From the NCBI GenBank assembly GCA_033085395.1, contig JANQBS010000078.1:103495-167494 (forward strand): a stretch of 64,000 bases of DNA, read 5' to 3'. The stretch comes from Xanthoparmelia taractica (lineage: Eukaryota; Ascomycota; Lecanoromycetes; Lecanorales; Parmeliaceae). Position 1 is the stretch's first letter. Every line of letters begins with the position of its first letter. This document shows, piece after piece, positions 22,637 through 34,339 of the stretch. The notes below the pieces were generated by a model that had not been told where the DNA came from, did no database searches, and saw only the letters and a list, made by a program, of their open reading frames with translations. The position numbers and the translations under genes were made by a program.

Positions 22637-22898
22637 TATAAGAGCGGAAGCACTTAGCGTAGACTAATAGAACTCGCTTAACTCGCTTACTAGGCTATAA
22701 GCTACGCAGCAAGGGGCGAGTATCTAGCATACTTAGCGGAAGTCTCAAATACCCGCGAATCCCCTTTTTCTTTCTTTCTTCCTTAGCTATTAGTTTACTT
22801 AGTAATCCAGACGATTATCCTAGCACCTACGTTCCTCAACCTCGCTAATTGCCTAGCTGCTACGCAGCTCCATTGAAAAGAGGCCTTACTACCTCACA
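22637..22898 (+). repeat. 3' LTR of chromovirus
   Basis: 262 bp partner of 15525-15786, preceded by a purine-rich tract and followed by the GATAT duplication. Less RIP-altered than the 5' LTR. Confidence 0.9.
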
Positions 22899-23349
22899 GA
22901 TATTTAATATAAAAGACTATATTCTAAAGTACTTAAATCTTCTATAATTAGTTTAAGAGATTTTTAATATTTCGATAATTATACGTTATTATTAGAAAGA
23001 TATTTAGTTTAAAGAAATAAAGATTATATATTACGCTATTCGATTATAATTATAAAGACTTAAAGAATTACGATTAATATTATATTACGATAATAACGTA
23101 TATATTTATAATCTTAGAAAGATCTCTATTCGCGAATTAGTTATAGTCTTATTATAAGATATAGCGCTATTACTAATTAGATACGATATTTATTTAATTT
23201 TAATATAAATTTTAATTAAGATTAATAAGCTAATAGATAATTTATTACGCTTTCGATATTAAAAGATCGCTAATATATATCTATAGCTAAGATATATCTT
23301 AATCGCTTCGCAGAGCTAAGACGCGATCTATTAAATTTATAATATAATT

Positions 23350-24280
23350 AGATCGTATTATCACGAGAGATAGCTTATTTTCTTTAATAAGATTTAATCG
23401 CAAAGACGCGAAAAACGTATATCGCACTTATTAAGTTATATAGCGCTTATTACGTTATTAATAAAAATATATTTTTCTTTTTAGCGATAATTAACTTACT
23501 TATTAATTAAACTATATATCTTAATATAAGACGAGTTAAGATTAAGATTATTAAAGTCTATTTAATAGATATTAGATTAATTTACATTAATATAAGATAT
23601 AAAAATCTTACGATATTTTATAATTCTTAATTATAAAGAATTATTATCGATATTTAATATCTATAAGGCGAGACTAAAACGAAAGAATATCGTTTAATTA
23701 TTAAAGATCTATTATTATAAATACTTACTTATATTAATTAAGAAAACGAAATCGAAGCAACGCTCTATATAATCTTTTATCTCGTATTTATCGCATTTCT
23801 TCGTATAAGCGAGTTTATATATATTATATATAATCGCAAAGACTAAGACTTCGAGTAATAATTCCTTATTTATCGCTCGATAAGACTATATAAGAAGTAT
23901 CTCGAATTTATACTTCTAATATTTAAAATAAATTTCTTTTATTAAGAAATAACACTTATTATTATAATATTAAATAATAACGCTTATATAATAAAGACCT
24001 TACGATATCTCTTTAAATAAAAGATATTATTAAATAATCTTCTCTTTTAATTAGATAATAATTTATTTATTAAAGAGCTAATTATTAATTAACTTCGTTA
24101 AATATTAATCTCGCTTAATATAAGAGATTATTATTTAAAACACTTCTTTCGTAGAGAAACTACTACTTTAATACGCGAGATAGATCTTAGCGACGATAAA
24201 ATTATATTATTAAAACGCTAGAAGTTCGATTTCTATCGTCTCTATATTATTACTTACCTTAAGCGAATACTTATTATATT
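23350..24280 (+). pseudogene. Tyrosine recombinase remnant, copy A
   Basis: Conceptual frame with RIP stops: LIKLYSAYYVINK, then RLIIKDLLL and the AFLRISEFIY box with its conserved Arg. HFFRRE at 24141-24158 is the HxxR catalytic box, and a terminal FDFYRLYI near 24226-24249 holds the candidate nucleophilic Tyr. This R...HxxR...Y arrangement defines tyrosine recombinases, which replace the integrase in DIRS/Ngaro elements. Copy C retains the clearer HFFRRGATTLAREAGLSD. Confidence 0.75.
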
Positions 24281-24395
24281 ACGAAGATATTAGCATCTTT
24301 CATCTCATTAGCGCTAGTGCTAATAATACTTATTAAGTCGTTATACGAAGTCTTTTATAAGGTCTTTATATAACGTTTTTTAATTAATTTAAGAA

Positions 24396-24550
24396 TTTTC
24401 TAGCGCTAAGATATATTTAGAAACTTATTTAGATCTATTAATAATCTAGCTAAGTCTATTAATTATAGATCTTAGCATTAAAACGACCTAAATAACTATT
24501 TATAGTACTATTTAATCCTTATATATATATCTTTATAAATAAGAATATTA
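24396..24550 (+). repeat. Split direct repeat B1 (copy A)
   Basis: 155 bp matching B2 (24795-24949). Strongly RIP-mutated, ending AAGAATATTA where B2 ends GAGAACACTA. Confidence 0.85.
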
Positions 24551-24721
24551 ATCGAATAATGAAACTATAGATTAATATATCTTATAATTTAGTCGCTATT
24601 TTAGATGCATACGCATATGCGAAGAACACGTATCTATAAGAGTATTATATATAGGGATCTCACATTATTAGTTAACTCTTTATTCGAATTCTTCTCATTT
24701 AGAGTAATCGTATTCTTTTAT
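24551..24721 (+). repeat. Split direct repeat A2 (copy A)
   Basis: 171 bp matching A1, directly abutting B1. Strongly RIP-mutated. Confidence 0.85.
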
Positions 24722-24794
24722 TTCATTTACTTACGCCTATATATATAACTAGCTAGACAGTTACTTTAGGGCTACGCCGTATAGATATAAAGAG

Positions 24795-24949
24795 TTTTCT
24801 AGCGCTGAGGCACGTCTAGGGGCCTATCTAGGCCTGCTAACGACCTAGCTGAGCCTACTAACTGCAGACCTTAGCGTTAGGACGGCCCAAACAACTATCT
24901 ACAGTACTGCTTGGTCCCGGTGTGTATGCCTTCATGAATGAGAACACTA
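24795..24949 (+). repeat. Split direct repeat B2 (copy A)
   Basis: 155 bp, the outer copy, nearly RIP-free. It forms the right end of the element against the P450 exon. Confidence 0.85.
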
Positions 24950-25702
24950 AGGTCAGTTAGTTGGCTGGAAGATTCAATTAGTGAAATGATCACCCTAGGC
25001 CAAGTCGAGTGGGTCGGACTTACTCCAAGCGGACATGTCTTGTGGCGGTGACCATGAGAGACCCTGAGGCTCCGGGATCGACTTCATCAATGCGCTGCAC
25101 AGGTTCTTAGCATGCTCGATGACCATAGGCTCCGAGGAGTGAATAGCCGCTGCAGAGAACCCTTGGCTGACAATTCGTGGTTTCCGTCCATGCATCTCTT
25201 TGTCGATGCAGTTGTGCGTATTGAAGACGGCGGGGAAGTACGGGTGAGGGGCGTAGGCCGATGACTTTTGGGTATTTCTTCCTTGGCCATATATGTCTGC
25301 TAGAGGGTCAGCAGACGGAACGGACCTAGGAGGATTCAGAGCGTTACCTCGCAAAGCTTCAGCCGTGTTAAAGACGAGTCGGTCAGGAGCATATCGCACA
25401 ACAGACCCTAAGCAAATCATCAATTGACTCGTTCGGAGGTGTCAGAAAGGTATAAATGACATACCATATCTTTCATGACAGTACGTCACATCCAAATGAA
25501 GATCTCCACGATAGGCATGGAGAAGAGCATTTAATGGAGATATCCGCGCCAAAAACGGTCCAGGATACTTTGCGTAGGGGTGGTACTTGAGATTATAGAT
25601 GATGGTCACAGTCAAGTAGCTGATACAGGACAAGCCTACAATGATAGAGAGCCAGAGAAGCCATGTCAATGGATTGGTTAGTAGATTCATAATCATCATC
25701 AT
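24950..25702 (-). pseudogene. Cytochrome P450, N-terminal half (split by transposon)
   Basis: Starts at the ATG at 25702 (MMMIMNLL) with a hydrophobic membrane anchor (LTWLLWLSIIVGLSCISYLTV) and the proline hinge HPYAKYPGPFLARISPL. Exons are 25702-25465, 25407-25348, 25296-25024 and 24964 onward; introns carry GTATGT, GTAACG and GTAAGT donors. Joined, they read RYGSVVRYAPDRLVF, then LRDIYGQG, KSSAYAPHPYFPAVFN and PPQDMSAW. The last exon reads TN-stop-LT up to the transposon edge at 24950. With one CTA of the junction it continues in frame into LDVISDL at 12944. Family members have Tyr where the TAA lies (24959-24957). The class resembles fungal secondary-metabolism P450s, whose substrate cannot be inferred here. 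Confidence 0.85.
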
Positions 25703-26165
25703 GTGCAACTTGTTGCAGACATAACAATGTTGAGGTCTGAGTGGACGCTTTTGTGGAAAGATGAAAAACTTTGCAGCAAGAACAGCTACCGAGGCAATAT
25801 ATCCGGTTTTGAGTCTGAATGGTCCGGCGAAGCGGCCAAGTCGAGAACGATGGGAACTATCCCATATGCTAGGAATGCAACTTTGATTCAAGTAAAGGGG
25901 CCTATCAATACTGCGAACTGATTGTTTGCAAGCTATTCGTCAACCATCCGGCCATGTTGGGTCTTTGGAAAGAAGAAACGTTATTGAGCTCCGGTCAGCG
26001 TTGGGCTGCATCCCTAGACCAGACATCGAGACCGAAAATGATCCAGGTCTGCCGCTTGCAATCCGAAGCTGGTCTCGAACATCGTAGAAAGCATTGTCTG
26101 GAGTTTTAGGAAAAAGCAAAGATCTGTAGATCTGAGAAAAGCAGGTGCATCATCTAACTTGTCTA
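25703..26165. other. P450 upstream region, no gene recognised
   Basis: Promoter-side flank of the P450 remnant up to the edge of copy B. Normal composition, no domain-bearing frame. Its right end contains TAACTTGTCTAC (26155-26166), repeated on the far side of copy B. Confidence 0.4.
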
Positions 26166-26336
26166 CTCGAATAGTGGGACTATGGATTAGTGTGTCTCAT
26201 GATCCAGCCCCTGTTCCAGATGCATACGCACATGCGGGGAACACGTGTCTTCGAGAGCACTATATATATGGGTCTCACATCATCAGTTGGCTCTTTATTC
26301 GAATTCTTCTCACTTAAAGCAATCATATTCTTTTGT
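26166..26336 (+). repeat. Split direct repeat A1 (copy B)
   Basis: Outer, RIP-poor copy of the 171-bp A repeat; partner A2 at 30335-30505. Confidence 0.8.
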
Positions 26337-27779
26337 GATCTTTATTTAACTAATTCTAAATTATTAAACACCTACATACTAGATTAGTATATATTCTTCT
26401 TATCTTATTCATATCTACACTTATTTCAATCTTTTTAATTATCTATTCTTCTTACGTTATAACTATCGCTATTAGACGCTTTAAGATATTTAAGAAGATC
26501 TTTAATAAGCTTAAAACGCCCATAAAGATCATTACACCCCCTCCCCTCCCTCGCCTCGCTCGATCTCATAGAAATAAGTCTATAATATCGAAGATATTCT
26601 TTTTAGAAACTCTCAGCCTAAGCGTAATTAAGAAGATTAATATTAAGATTCTTAGTTATCGCGATTAAGTCTTAGAATTAAAAGAACGCCTCGTTAAGTA
26701 CGAATATAATCGTTATAAGCAATATCAAATATATAAGTCACACTCTCGTCGTCGTTATCATTATTATTAATATTATTTATTTAAATTTAATAATAATTTA
26801 GAAAAGAATAATAATTCTAAAGTCTCTTTTATATATATTAAAGATACGCGTTTTTTTTTTAATCTTTATAAACGTTATCGCGCTATTAATATTAAATATT
26901 TTAAGTAAATCTTCTTTAAGATATTTAAATCTAAAAACCTCACTAAGCTAGATCGAGAATATGTTAATCGTGTCGATATAAACGATACTTAGAAAGCAAA
27001 TAAAATAATATCTCTATTATAGTATTTCGAGGTATATAGTTAGATTATATATTATTATATATATCTTATAGTGATTATTCGCCTATAGAAGATACTATTA
27101 AATTATCGTTTTCGTTTAACTAAGTTATTAGTCTTATATAAATTTAACTTTATTCGAGAATATTATTATACGTTTATAAACGCATATATCTTAAACGATT
27201 AAAACGATTCTATAGTCTAAATTACCGAGAATAGACGTTATAGCGACCTTCTACTACGTAAAATAATCGTCTTTATCGATATCAAGTAAAACTTAAATTC
27301 TACTCTTAAATTCTCCGCTATATATTAAAATTTTAATAAGAGACGATACTTACGCGAGCACTACTAATATATTTATATTTACCTTAATTATTAGCTAAAT
27401 CACTTAATAAATACATATTATAAGATCAAAATCAAGGCCTTAAGCATTAATCTTATCTCGCTTAACAATCGAATTTCGAAGCCTAAATAACTCTCAACGC
27501 ACTCGCAGATACTTATATCACTACTATATATAGTAGAAGAATTCCTATACGCGCTATACGATTTATTAGATCTAAATTTAATTAGTTAAGATTCGCTACG
27601 AGTAAAAGATTAAAATTATTGATTAAAGAATTATTTAGATCTTATATTCGTAAAGATTCTTTTAATTATTCTTCGAAAGAAAGTAAAAATTAGATATCGA
27701 GATTAAATCCTACGTTATCGTAATTATAATTATTAATTAATTCTCGTAGCACTTAATATATTAACGACGAACCTTTAAA

Positions 27780-29000
27780 AATAACTTTAGTATAATCGTC
27801 TAGCCGAGGTTGACCCTCAGGCGAAGTAGCAATTCGTCTACTCGCCGCTAGGGCACCTCTTATTCCCATACAGGACCTCAGTTAATAACGATATACCCCA
27901 GGACTAAGGGGCTTTGAAATACGCTATATACGATAACGCAGTGATCGCACTACTACAATAAGGCCCTAGGGCTTAGTTCGTCAAAAGAGACTTGAAAGAC
28001 GTCTTTAGATATATATCGATCGCAATTTTAAATTAATAATTACTAGGATTTCACTATAACGATCGCTATTAAATAGAACGATATCTATCTTTCGATCTAC
28101 GTACGTTATTATTTATATTTAATTTATTCGCAAAGATCCTCAATTAAATCTTAATAATAGTTCTTCTTTAAATTATAGTGCTTTATTATCTAGATAATTT
28201 CTTCGCTATTCTAGTATTAATTAACAATGCGATCGTATACGATTAATAATTCGATCTTATATATAAAGAATTAGACTTTAAAATCAATTATATTAAGAAT
28301 ATTATAGGTATTATAGTTAATTTTCTAGGGATTAAGTTCGATAGTATTCTAATATAGACTAGACTTTCTCTCGATAAACTCGCTCGAGTAAGAAATACGA
28401 TTAAGAATCTCTTAAATCGAGCGATAATCTTATATCGTAAGCTTGAGTTAGCGATTAATTTCTTATTATTTATCGCTAAGATCGTAATCTTAGAGAGAGC
28501 GTTTTTAAGACGATTTTTTAATACTATTTAAAGATTAATAGTATTTATTAAAATTATATTATATATAAAGATCGATTTACGATAATAAGAGATCTTTTTA
28601 AAAGATTAAAATAATCTTAAATTAATTCGTTACGTTATTAGTCGATTAATATAATATATTTAAATCGACGTATTAGAGATCTATAATATAAGAGACTATA
28701 TTCTAAAGTATTTAGATCTCTTATAATCGATTTAGAAGACTTTTAGTATTTTAATAATTACACGTTATTATTAAAAAGACATTTAGTTTAAAGAAATAAA
28801 GACTATATATCACGTTATTCGATTATAATTATAAAGACTTTAGGGATTACGATTAATATTATATTACGATAATAACGTATATATTTATAGTCTTAGAAAG
28901 TTCTCTATTCGCGAATTAATTATAATCTTATTATAAAATATAGTAATATTATTAGCTAAATACGATATCTATTTAATTTTAATATAGATCTTAATTAAGA
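27780..29000 (+). pseudogene. DIRS-type reverse transcriptase remnant, copy B
   Basis: Uninterrupted by the LTR element. YLDN-FFAI lies at 28187-28210 and a DKLAR.RNTIKNLLNRA-like block near 28375-28425. Stops and Asp-to-Asn changes are RIP-like. Boundaries are approximate. Confidence 0.65.
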
Positions 29001-29199
29001 TTAATAAGCTAATAGATAATTTATTACGCTTTTAATATCGAAAGATCGCTAACGTATATTTATAGCTAAGATATATCTTAATCGCTTCGCAGAGCTAAGG
29101 CGAGATCTATTAGATTTTTAATATAATTAAATCGCACTATTATAAGAGATAGCTCGTTTTTTTTTAATAGAGTTTAATCGCAAAAACGCGAAAAACGTA

Positions 29200-30080
29200 T
29201 ATTATATTTATTAAGTTATATAGCGCTTATTACGTTATTAATAAAAGTATTTCTTTCTTTTTAGTAATTATTAACTTATTTATTAATTAGATTATATATC
29301 TTAATACGAGATAAATTAAGACTAAGATTATTAAGATCTATTTAATAGACGTTAGATTAGCTTACGTTAATATAAGATATAAGAATCTTACGATATTTTA
29401 TAATCCTTAGTTATAAAGAATAATTATCGATATTTAACGTCTACGAGATAAGACTAAGATAAAAGAATATCGTTTAATTATTAAAGATCTATTATTATAG
29501 ATACTCGCTTATATTAATTAAGAAGACGAGACCGAAGTAACGCTTTATATAGTCTTTTATCTCGTATTCATCGCATTTCTTCATATAGACGAGTTTATAT
29601 ATATTACACGGAATCGCAAAGATCGAGACTTTAAGCAATAATTCCTTACTCGTCGCTCGATAAGACTATATAAGAAATACCTCGAATTTATACTTTTAAT
29701 ATTCAAAACGAATTTCTTTCGTTAAAGAATAATATTTATTATTATAATATTAAATAATAACGCTTATATAATAAAGATCTTATAATATCTCTTTAAATAA
29801 AAGATTTTATTAAATAATCCTCTCTTTTAATTAGATAAGAACTCTTTTATTAAAAAATTAATTATCGATTAACTTTATTAAATATTAATCTCGCTTAATA
29901 TAAAAAATTATTATTTAAAGCACTTCTTTCGTAGAGAGACTATTATTTTAATACGTAAGGCGAGTTTTAGCGATAATAAGATTATACTATTAAAACGCTA
30001 AAAGTTCGATTTCTATCGTCTCTATATTACTATTCACCTTAAGCGAATACTTATTACATTACGAAGATATTAGCATCTTT
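29200..30080 (+). pseudogene. Tyrosine recombinase remnant, copy B
   Basis: HFFRR box at 29921-29935 and a downstream FDFYRLYI-like segment near 30010, collinear with copy A. Multiple stops. Confidence 0.65.
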
Positions 30081-30179
30081 CGTCTTATTAGCGCTAGTGC
30101 TAGCGATACTCGTATCGTTAAACCGCTATGCGAAGTCTTTTATAGGACTCTCACATAACGTCTTTTAATTATTTAGAAG

Positions 30180-30334
30180 TTTTCTAACGCTAGAACATAT
30201 CTAAGAACTTATCTAAACCTACTAACGATCTAGCTAAGTTTATTAACTATTAACCTTAGCGTTAAGACGACTTAATTAACTATCTATAATATTACTTAAT
30301 CTCGATATATATATCTTTATAAATAAGAATATTA
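30180..30334 (+). repeat. Split direct repeat B1 (copy B)
   Basis: 155-bp inner copy, RIP-mutated, abutting A2. Confidence 0.8.
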
Positions 30335-30505
30335 ATCGAATAGTAAGACTATAAATTAATGTGTCTTATAATCCAGCCTCTGTTTCAGATATATACGTAT
30401 ATGCGGGGAACACGTATCTTCGAGAGCACTATATATATGGATCTCACATTATTAGTTAGCTCTTTATTCGAATTCTTCTCACTTAAAGCAATCGCATTCT
30501 TTTAT
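30335..30505 (+). repeat. Split direct repeat A2 (copy B)
   Basis: 171-bp inner copy. Its left half is RIP-mutated; less damaged than A2 of copy A. Confidence 0.8.
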
Positions 30506-30576
30506 CTTACTCACCCACGCCTATATATAGCTATCTAATTAAACACTTCAGGTCTATACCGCATAGATATAAGAAG

Positions 30577-30731
30577 TTTTCTAGCGCTGAGGCACGTCTA
30601 GAGACTCATCTAGGCCTGCTAATAACCTAGCTAAGCCTACTAACTGCTGACCTTAGCGTTGAGACGGCCCAATCAACTATCTACAGTACTGCTTGGTCCC
30701 GATGTGTATACCTTCATGAATGAGAACACTA
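30577..30731 (+). repeat. Split direct repeat B2 (copy B)
   Basis: 155-bp outer copy, nearly RIP-free. Confidence 0.8.
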
Positions 30732-31923
30732 ACCAGATAACTTGTCTACCCAGATGGCCGCCAGGGTTATCAGGTGGACTAGGCCATTCTGGGGTATACA
30801 ATCGAGAGGATCGAGATGATGTTTCTCTGTGGCCAATCCACAACATGGCCAATGGGATGCCTGATGTGCGGCTGAATTATGATGGTCTATAAGGTACTGA
30901 GTCAGGAGTATGACACTGTAGTCCTATTGGTGTTGAAGCTGTAGTTTTTCAGTGCCAAATAACAATCCAGGTCGAGAATGGCCTGTTGTAATCAGTCCTT
31001 ACAACCGCTGGCGGGGTGATACGCGGCACCGGCTGAGTAACCCTGAGTAGCGCCGCAGTGTGAAAGTCGATCTCGACGCCTTGTATTCGAGGCGAGTTGT
31101 CGACGACTATGCTTTAGAAAAGATTCTCGATAAATGACGCCACACATTTGGGAGTGTGGGAGCATGTTAAGACCTCGGTTGAACTCTGCTGGTGCTGTCT
31201 CGCTTAATACAGCGCGATGCTCACAAATGCGTTTCTAATCGATGATTAGTCGGATTAGCCGAACGCATGCAGAAAGCGGCCAACAATCCTTAATGCGTGG
31301 GCGAATGTGGAAAGTCTAAAACCTCCCGTGGCGGTGAGAAGAGCTGGGAACAGGGAAAGTGCCTCCTAAATGTATATCGTCAAAGATGCCAATCTCGACT
31401 CTATTGCCATATAACAGTGCTGAGCTTTTTCATCGCTGGCGATCAGTCAACCCGTGACGAGTGTTGCTATAGTATTGCAAGGAGTAAGATTTGTTCTTGC
31501 TGTTGTTAATGAATTGAAGCGCTAGACGCAGCACATGGAACGTGGCTGGCTGGAACGCGACCGGTGGAGATCGAGGTTTTGACATGAATGCGGTTACACT
31601 AAGCGAACGGCTGCGCGACCTTTTTATCCTGATGCTTCTGAGCCCTCGGGCAATAGGAATTTGGTCATGAAAAGAGGGACTGCTAGTGGTGCTGATATAC
31701 GTGGTCCAGATAGCGCTTCGATGGCTAGGCTCCTGTATGAATAACATTTCCTTACTTTGATCGAATGAGGGCAAACAATAAGCTTTGGATCTTTCCAGTG
31801 AACGTGCCAACAGCTACAGATGATAAGACTGTCAGTCATCGCGATTTTCACCTGCCAAGTAGGCATCGCGGAGTCTGTGAACCCTAACAAAAAGGAGAAG
31901 AACTTTACGGGAGCTGGATCAGC
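30732..31923. other. Intergenic, no gene recognised
   Basis: Normal-composition DNA between copy B and the ATP-grasp gene. Frames up to 126 codons exist on the minus strand but lack domain features and overlap the likely promoter of the downstream gene. Confidence 0.45.
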
Positions 31924-32550
31924 ATGGGCAACGTTCTGTCCATCCCTTTTTTGCAAAGGAAAGGGGCCATACCCAAAGTTCTCTTCCTGACCACGAGGCC
32001 ACCAGAAGAGATCAAGGCGGAATGGCCGTATTACCAGAACTGGTTTCTACCGCGGATGATCCGAGAGCGTGGAGCAGTCGTCGAGCTCCGCAGCTGGAGA
32101 GATCCGGATCTGGATCCTGCATCTGTTTCAATCTTTGACAGCGATAGCTTTCTCTGGTGCAACGAATATGACCAGCACCCGAAGGAGTTTCCACAGCTTG
32201 TCCGCAATGTTCTCGTGCCTGCCCAGCAACTAAACCCCAGCTTGCACATCTTCAATGACCCAAGGATCATTCTTTGGAATTTGGACAAGCACTATCTCCT
32301 TGAACTAGCTAAGGCAGGCTATCGCGTACCGAGGTCAGAATTCGTCGACATTGGCCAACACACGCATGCATCTCTAACGTCGACCATTGAGGAATTTTCG
32401 GAGTCGAAACCGCTGGTTTTGAAGCCTGCTATCTCTGGCGCTGCTCGTAATACGCACCTAATCAACAATCCTGGAAATTTCACATCGGACGACATGGCTT
32501 TCCTAGACCGCATCTTGATCGAGGGTGCCAATGGCGGCTTGATTCTCTAT
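31924..32550 (+). pseudogene. ATP-grasp-like enzyme, N-terminal part (split by transposon)
   Basis: Starts MGNVLSIPFL and runs 209 codons without damage: VLFLTTRPPEEIKAEWPYY, then DSFLWCNEYDQHP, FNDPRIILWNLDKHYLLELA, AGYRVPRSEFVDI and PLVLKPAISGAARNTHLI. The order of substrate-binding lobe, NK/DK-type hinge, then VLKP-(A/S)-x-SGx-G-like loop is that of ATP-grasp ligases (glutathione-synthetase-like fold). The frame is cut after GANGGLILY by copy C at 32551, where the element supplies a TAG. The rest of the enzyme is at 37180-37580. Fungal relatives are sometimes found in biosynthetic clusters; the substrate here is unknown. Confidence 0.7.
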
Positions 32551-32705
32551 TAGTGTTCTCATTCATGAAGGCATACACACCGGGATCAAGCAGTACTGTA
32601 GATAGTTGTTTGGGCCGTCCTAACGCTAAGGTCTGCAGTTAGTAGACTTAGCTAGGTCGTTAGCAGGCCTAGATAGGCCCCTGGACGTGCCTCAGCGCTA
32701 GAAAA
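32551..32705 (-). repeat. Split direct repeat B2 (copy C)
   Basis: 155-bp outer copy, RIP-poor, abutting the ATP-grasp exon. Confidence 0.8.
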
Positions 32706-32778
32706 CTCCCTATATCTATACGGCGTAGCCCTGGAGTGATTGTCTAGCTAGCTATATACATAGGCGTAGATAAATAAG

Positions 32779-32949
32779 ATAAAAGAATACGATTGCTTTA
32801 AATAAGAAGAATTCGAATAAAGAGTCAACTAATAATGTAAGACCCCTATATATAATGCTCTTATAGACACGTGTTCTCCGCATATGCGTATATATCTAAA
32901 ATAGCGACTGAATTATGAGATATACTAATCTATAGTCTCACTATTCGAT
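32779..32949 (-). repeat. Split direct repeat A2 (copy C)
   Basis: 171-bp inner copy, RIP-mutated. Confidence 0.8.
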
Positions 32950-33104
32950 TAGTGTTCTTATTTATAAAGATATATACACCGAGATTAAGCAATACTATAG
33001 ATAGTTATTTAAGTCGTTCTAACGCTAAGATTTATAGTTAGTAGATTTAGCTAGATCGTTAGCAGATCTAGATAAGTCCCTAAACGTGTCTTAGCGCTAG
33101 AAAA
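32950..33104 (-). repeat. Split direct repeat B1 (copy C)
   Basis: 155-bp inner copy, RIP-mutated, directly abutting A2. Confidence 0.8.
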
Positions 33105-33219
33105 CTCTCAAATTAATTAAAAAACGTTATATGAAGACCTCGTAGAAGACTTCGCATAGCGATCTAATAAGTATCGTCAATACTAGCGCTAATAAGACGA
33201 AAGATACTAATACCTTCGT

Positions 33220-34180
33220 AATATAATAAGTATTCGCTTGAGGTAAGTAATAATATAGAGACGATAGAAATCGGACTTTCAGCGTCTTAATAGTATAATT
33301 TTATTATCGCTAAGACCTGCCTCGCGTGCTAAAGTAGTAGCCCCTCTGCGGAAGAAGTGCTCTAAATAATAACTTCTTATATCGAGCGAGATTAGTATTT
33401 AACGAAGTTAATCGATAATTAGCTCTTTAGTAAACGAGTTATTATCTAACTAAAAGAGAGGGCTATTTAATAATACCTTTCATCTAAAGAGATATCGTAA
33501 GGTCTTTACTATATAAGCGTTATTATTTAACATCGCAATAATAAGTATTATCTCTTAACGAAAGAAATCTATTTTAGATATTAAAAGTGTGAGTTTAAGA
33601 TACTTCTCGTATAGTCTTATCAAGCGACGAGTAAAAAATTATTACTCGAAGTTCTAGTCTTTACGATTACGTGTAATATATATAAACTCGCTTATATGAA
33701 GAAATGCGGTGAATACGAGATAAAAGATTATATAGAGCGTTATTTCGGCCTCGTCTTCTTGACTAATATAAGTAAGTATCTATAGTAATAGATCTTTAGT
33801 AATTAGACGATATTCTTTTATCTCAGCCTCGCCTCGTAGACGTCGAATATTAATAATAATTCTTTACAACTAAGGGATATAAAATATCGTAAGGTTCTTA
33901 TATCTTATATTAACGTAAACTAATCTAACGTCTATTAAATAGGCTTTAATAGTCTTAACCTTAACTCGTCTTATACTAAGGTGTGCGATTTAATTAGTAA
34001 GTAAGTTAATTATCACTAAGAAGAAAGATATACTCTTATTAATAGCGCAATAAGCGCTATATAACTTAATAGATGCGATATACGTTTTTTACGTCTTTGC
34101 GGTTAAATCTTATTAGAGAAGACGAGCTATCTCTTATAGTAGTACGATTTAATTATATTATGAATTCGGTGAATTACGCC
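33220..34180 (-). pseudogene. Tyrosine recombinase remnant, copy C
   Basis: HFFRRGATTLAREAGLSD is encoded from 33359 down to about 33306, then ILLRR-stop-KSDFYRLYI. Family enzymes read LGRWKSD.Y at that place, so the stop is a Trp codon lost to G-to-A change. The Tyr is present. Limits approximate. Confidence 0.75.
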
Positions 34181-34339
34181 CTAGCTCTGCGGAGCGATTA
34201 AGATACATCTTAACTGTGAATATACGTCAGCGATCTTTCGATATCGAAAGCGTAATAAGTTATCTACTAGCTTATTAACCTTAATTAAGATTCATATTGA
34301 GATTAAATAGATATCGTATCTAGTTAGTAGCAGCGCTAT

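Larger units (their letters stand above)
15525..22898 (+). mobile_element. Ty3/gypsy chromovirus, 7,374 bp, nested in copy A
   Basis: Two 262-bp LTRs (15525-15786, 22637-22898) start TG/TA and end CA/TA, the TA forms being RIP derivatives. They are flanked by the 5-bp duplication GATAT (15520-15524, 22899-22903). Removing the element and one GATAT gives sequence collinear with copy B at about 28665-28720, which confirms the nesting. Internal order is gag with a zinc knuckle, protease (DTG), reverse transcriptase, RNase H, integrase, chromodomain, a non-coding GC-richer tract, a purine tract (AAGGGGGAAAGCAG at 22622-22635) and the 3' LTR. Protease to RT to integrase order with a C-terminal chromodomain identifies a chromovirus. 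Coding regions carry many TAG/TAA stops and Cys/Asp changes of RIP type, so it is inactive. Confidence 0.9.
12945..24949 (+). mobile_element. Ngaro-type tyrosine-recombinase retrotransposon, copy A (interrupted by LTR element)
   Basis: Outer limits are TCGAATAGTGGGAC.. (12946; one variable base at 12945 after a CTA at 12942-12944) and ..GAGAACACTA (24949). Layout is A1 (12945-13115), coding, B1 (24396-24550), A2 (24551-24721), a 73-bp spacer and B2 (24795-24949). A repeats are 171 bp and B repeats 155 bp. Subtracting the nested 7,374-bp LTR element and its 5-bp duplication leaves 4,626 bp, the same as copy C. Split direct repeats of this form characterise Ngaro/PAT-type DIRS elements. Coding remnants of gag, reverse transcriptase and tyrosine recombinase are in the order expected. 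The interior is heavily RIP-mutated. The target was a P450 exon, and no target-site duplication is present apart from the shared CTA. Confidence 0.85.
26166..30731 (+). mobile_element. Ngaro-type tyrosine-recombinase retrotransposon, copy B
   Basis: 4,566 bp with the same ends as copy A (TCGAATAGTGGGAC at 26167, GAGAACACTA ending 30731). Layout: A1 26166-26336, coding, B1 30180-30334, A2 30335-30505, 71-bp spacer, B2 30577-30731. Coding remnants in order: gag-like (about 26690-27490), reverse transcriptase (about 27780-29000; YLDN box at 28187-28198), tyrosine recombinase (about 29200-30080; HFFRR at 29921-29935). RIP is extensive inside, while A1 and B2 are nearly clean. This copy lacks the LTR insertion and serves as the empty-site reference for it. 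No interrupted gene is evident at its flanks. Confidence 0.85.
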
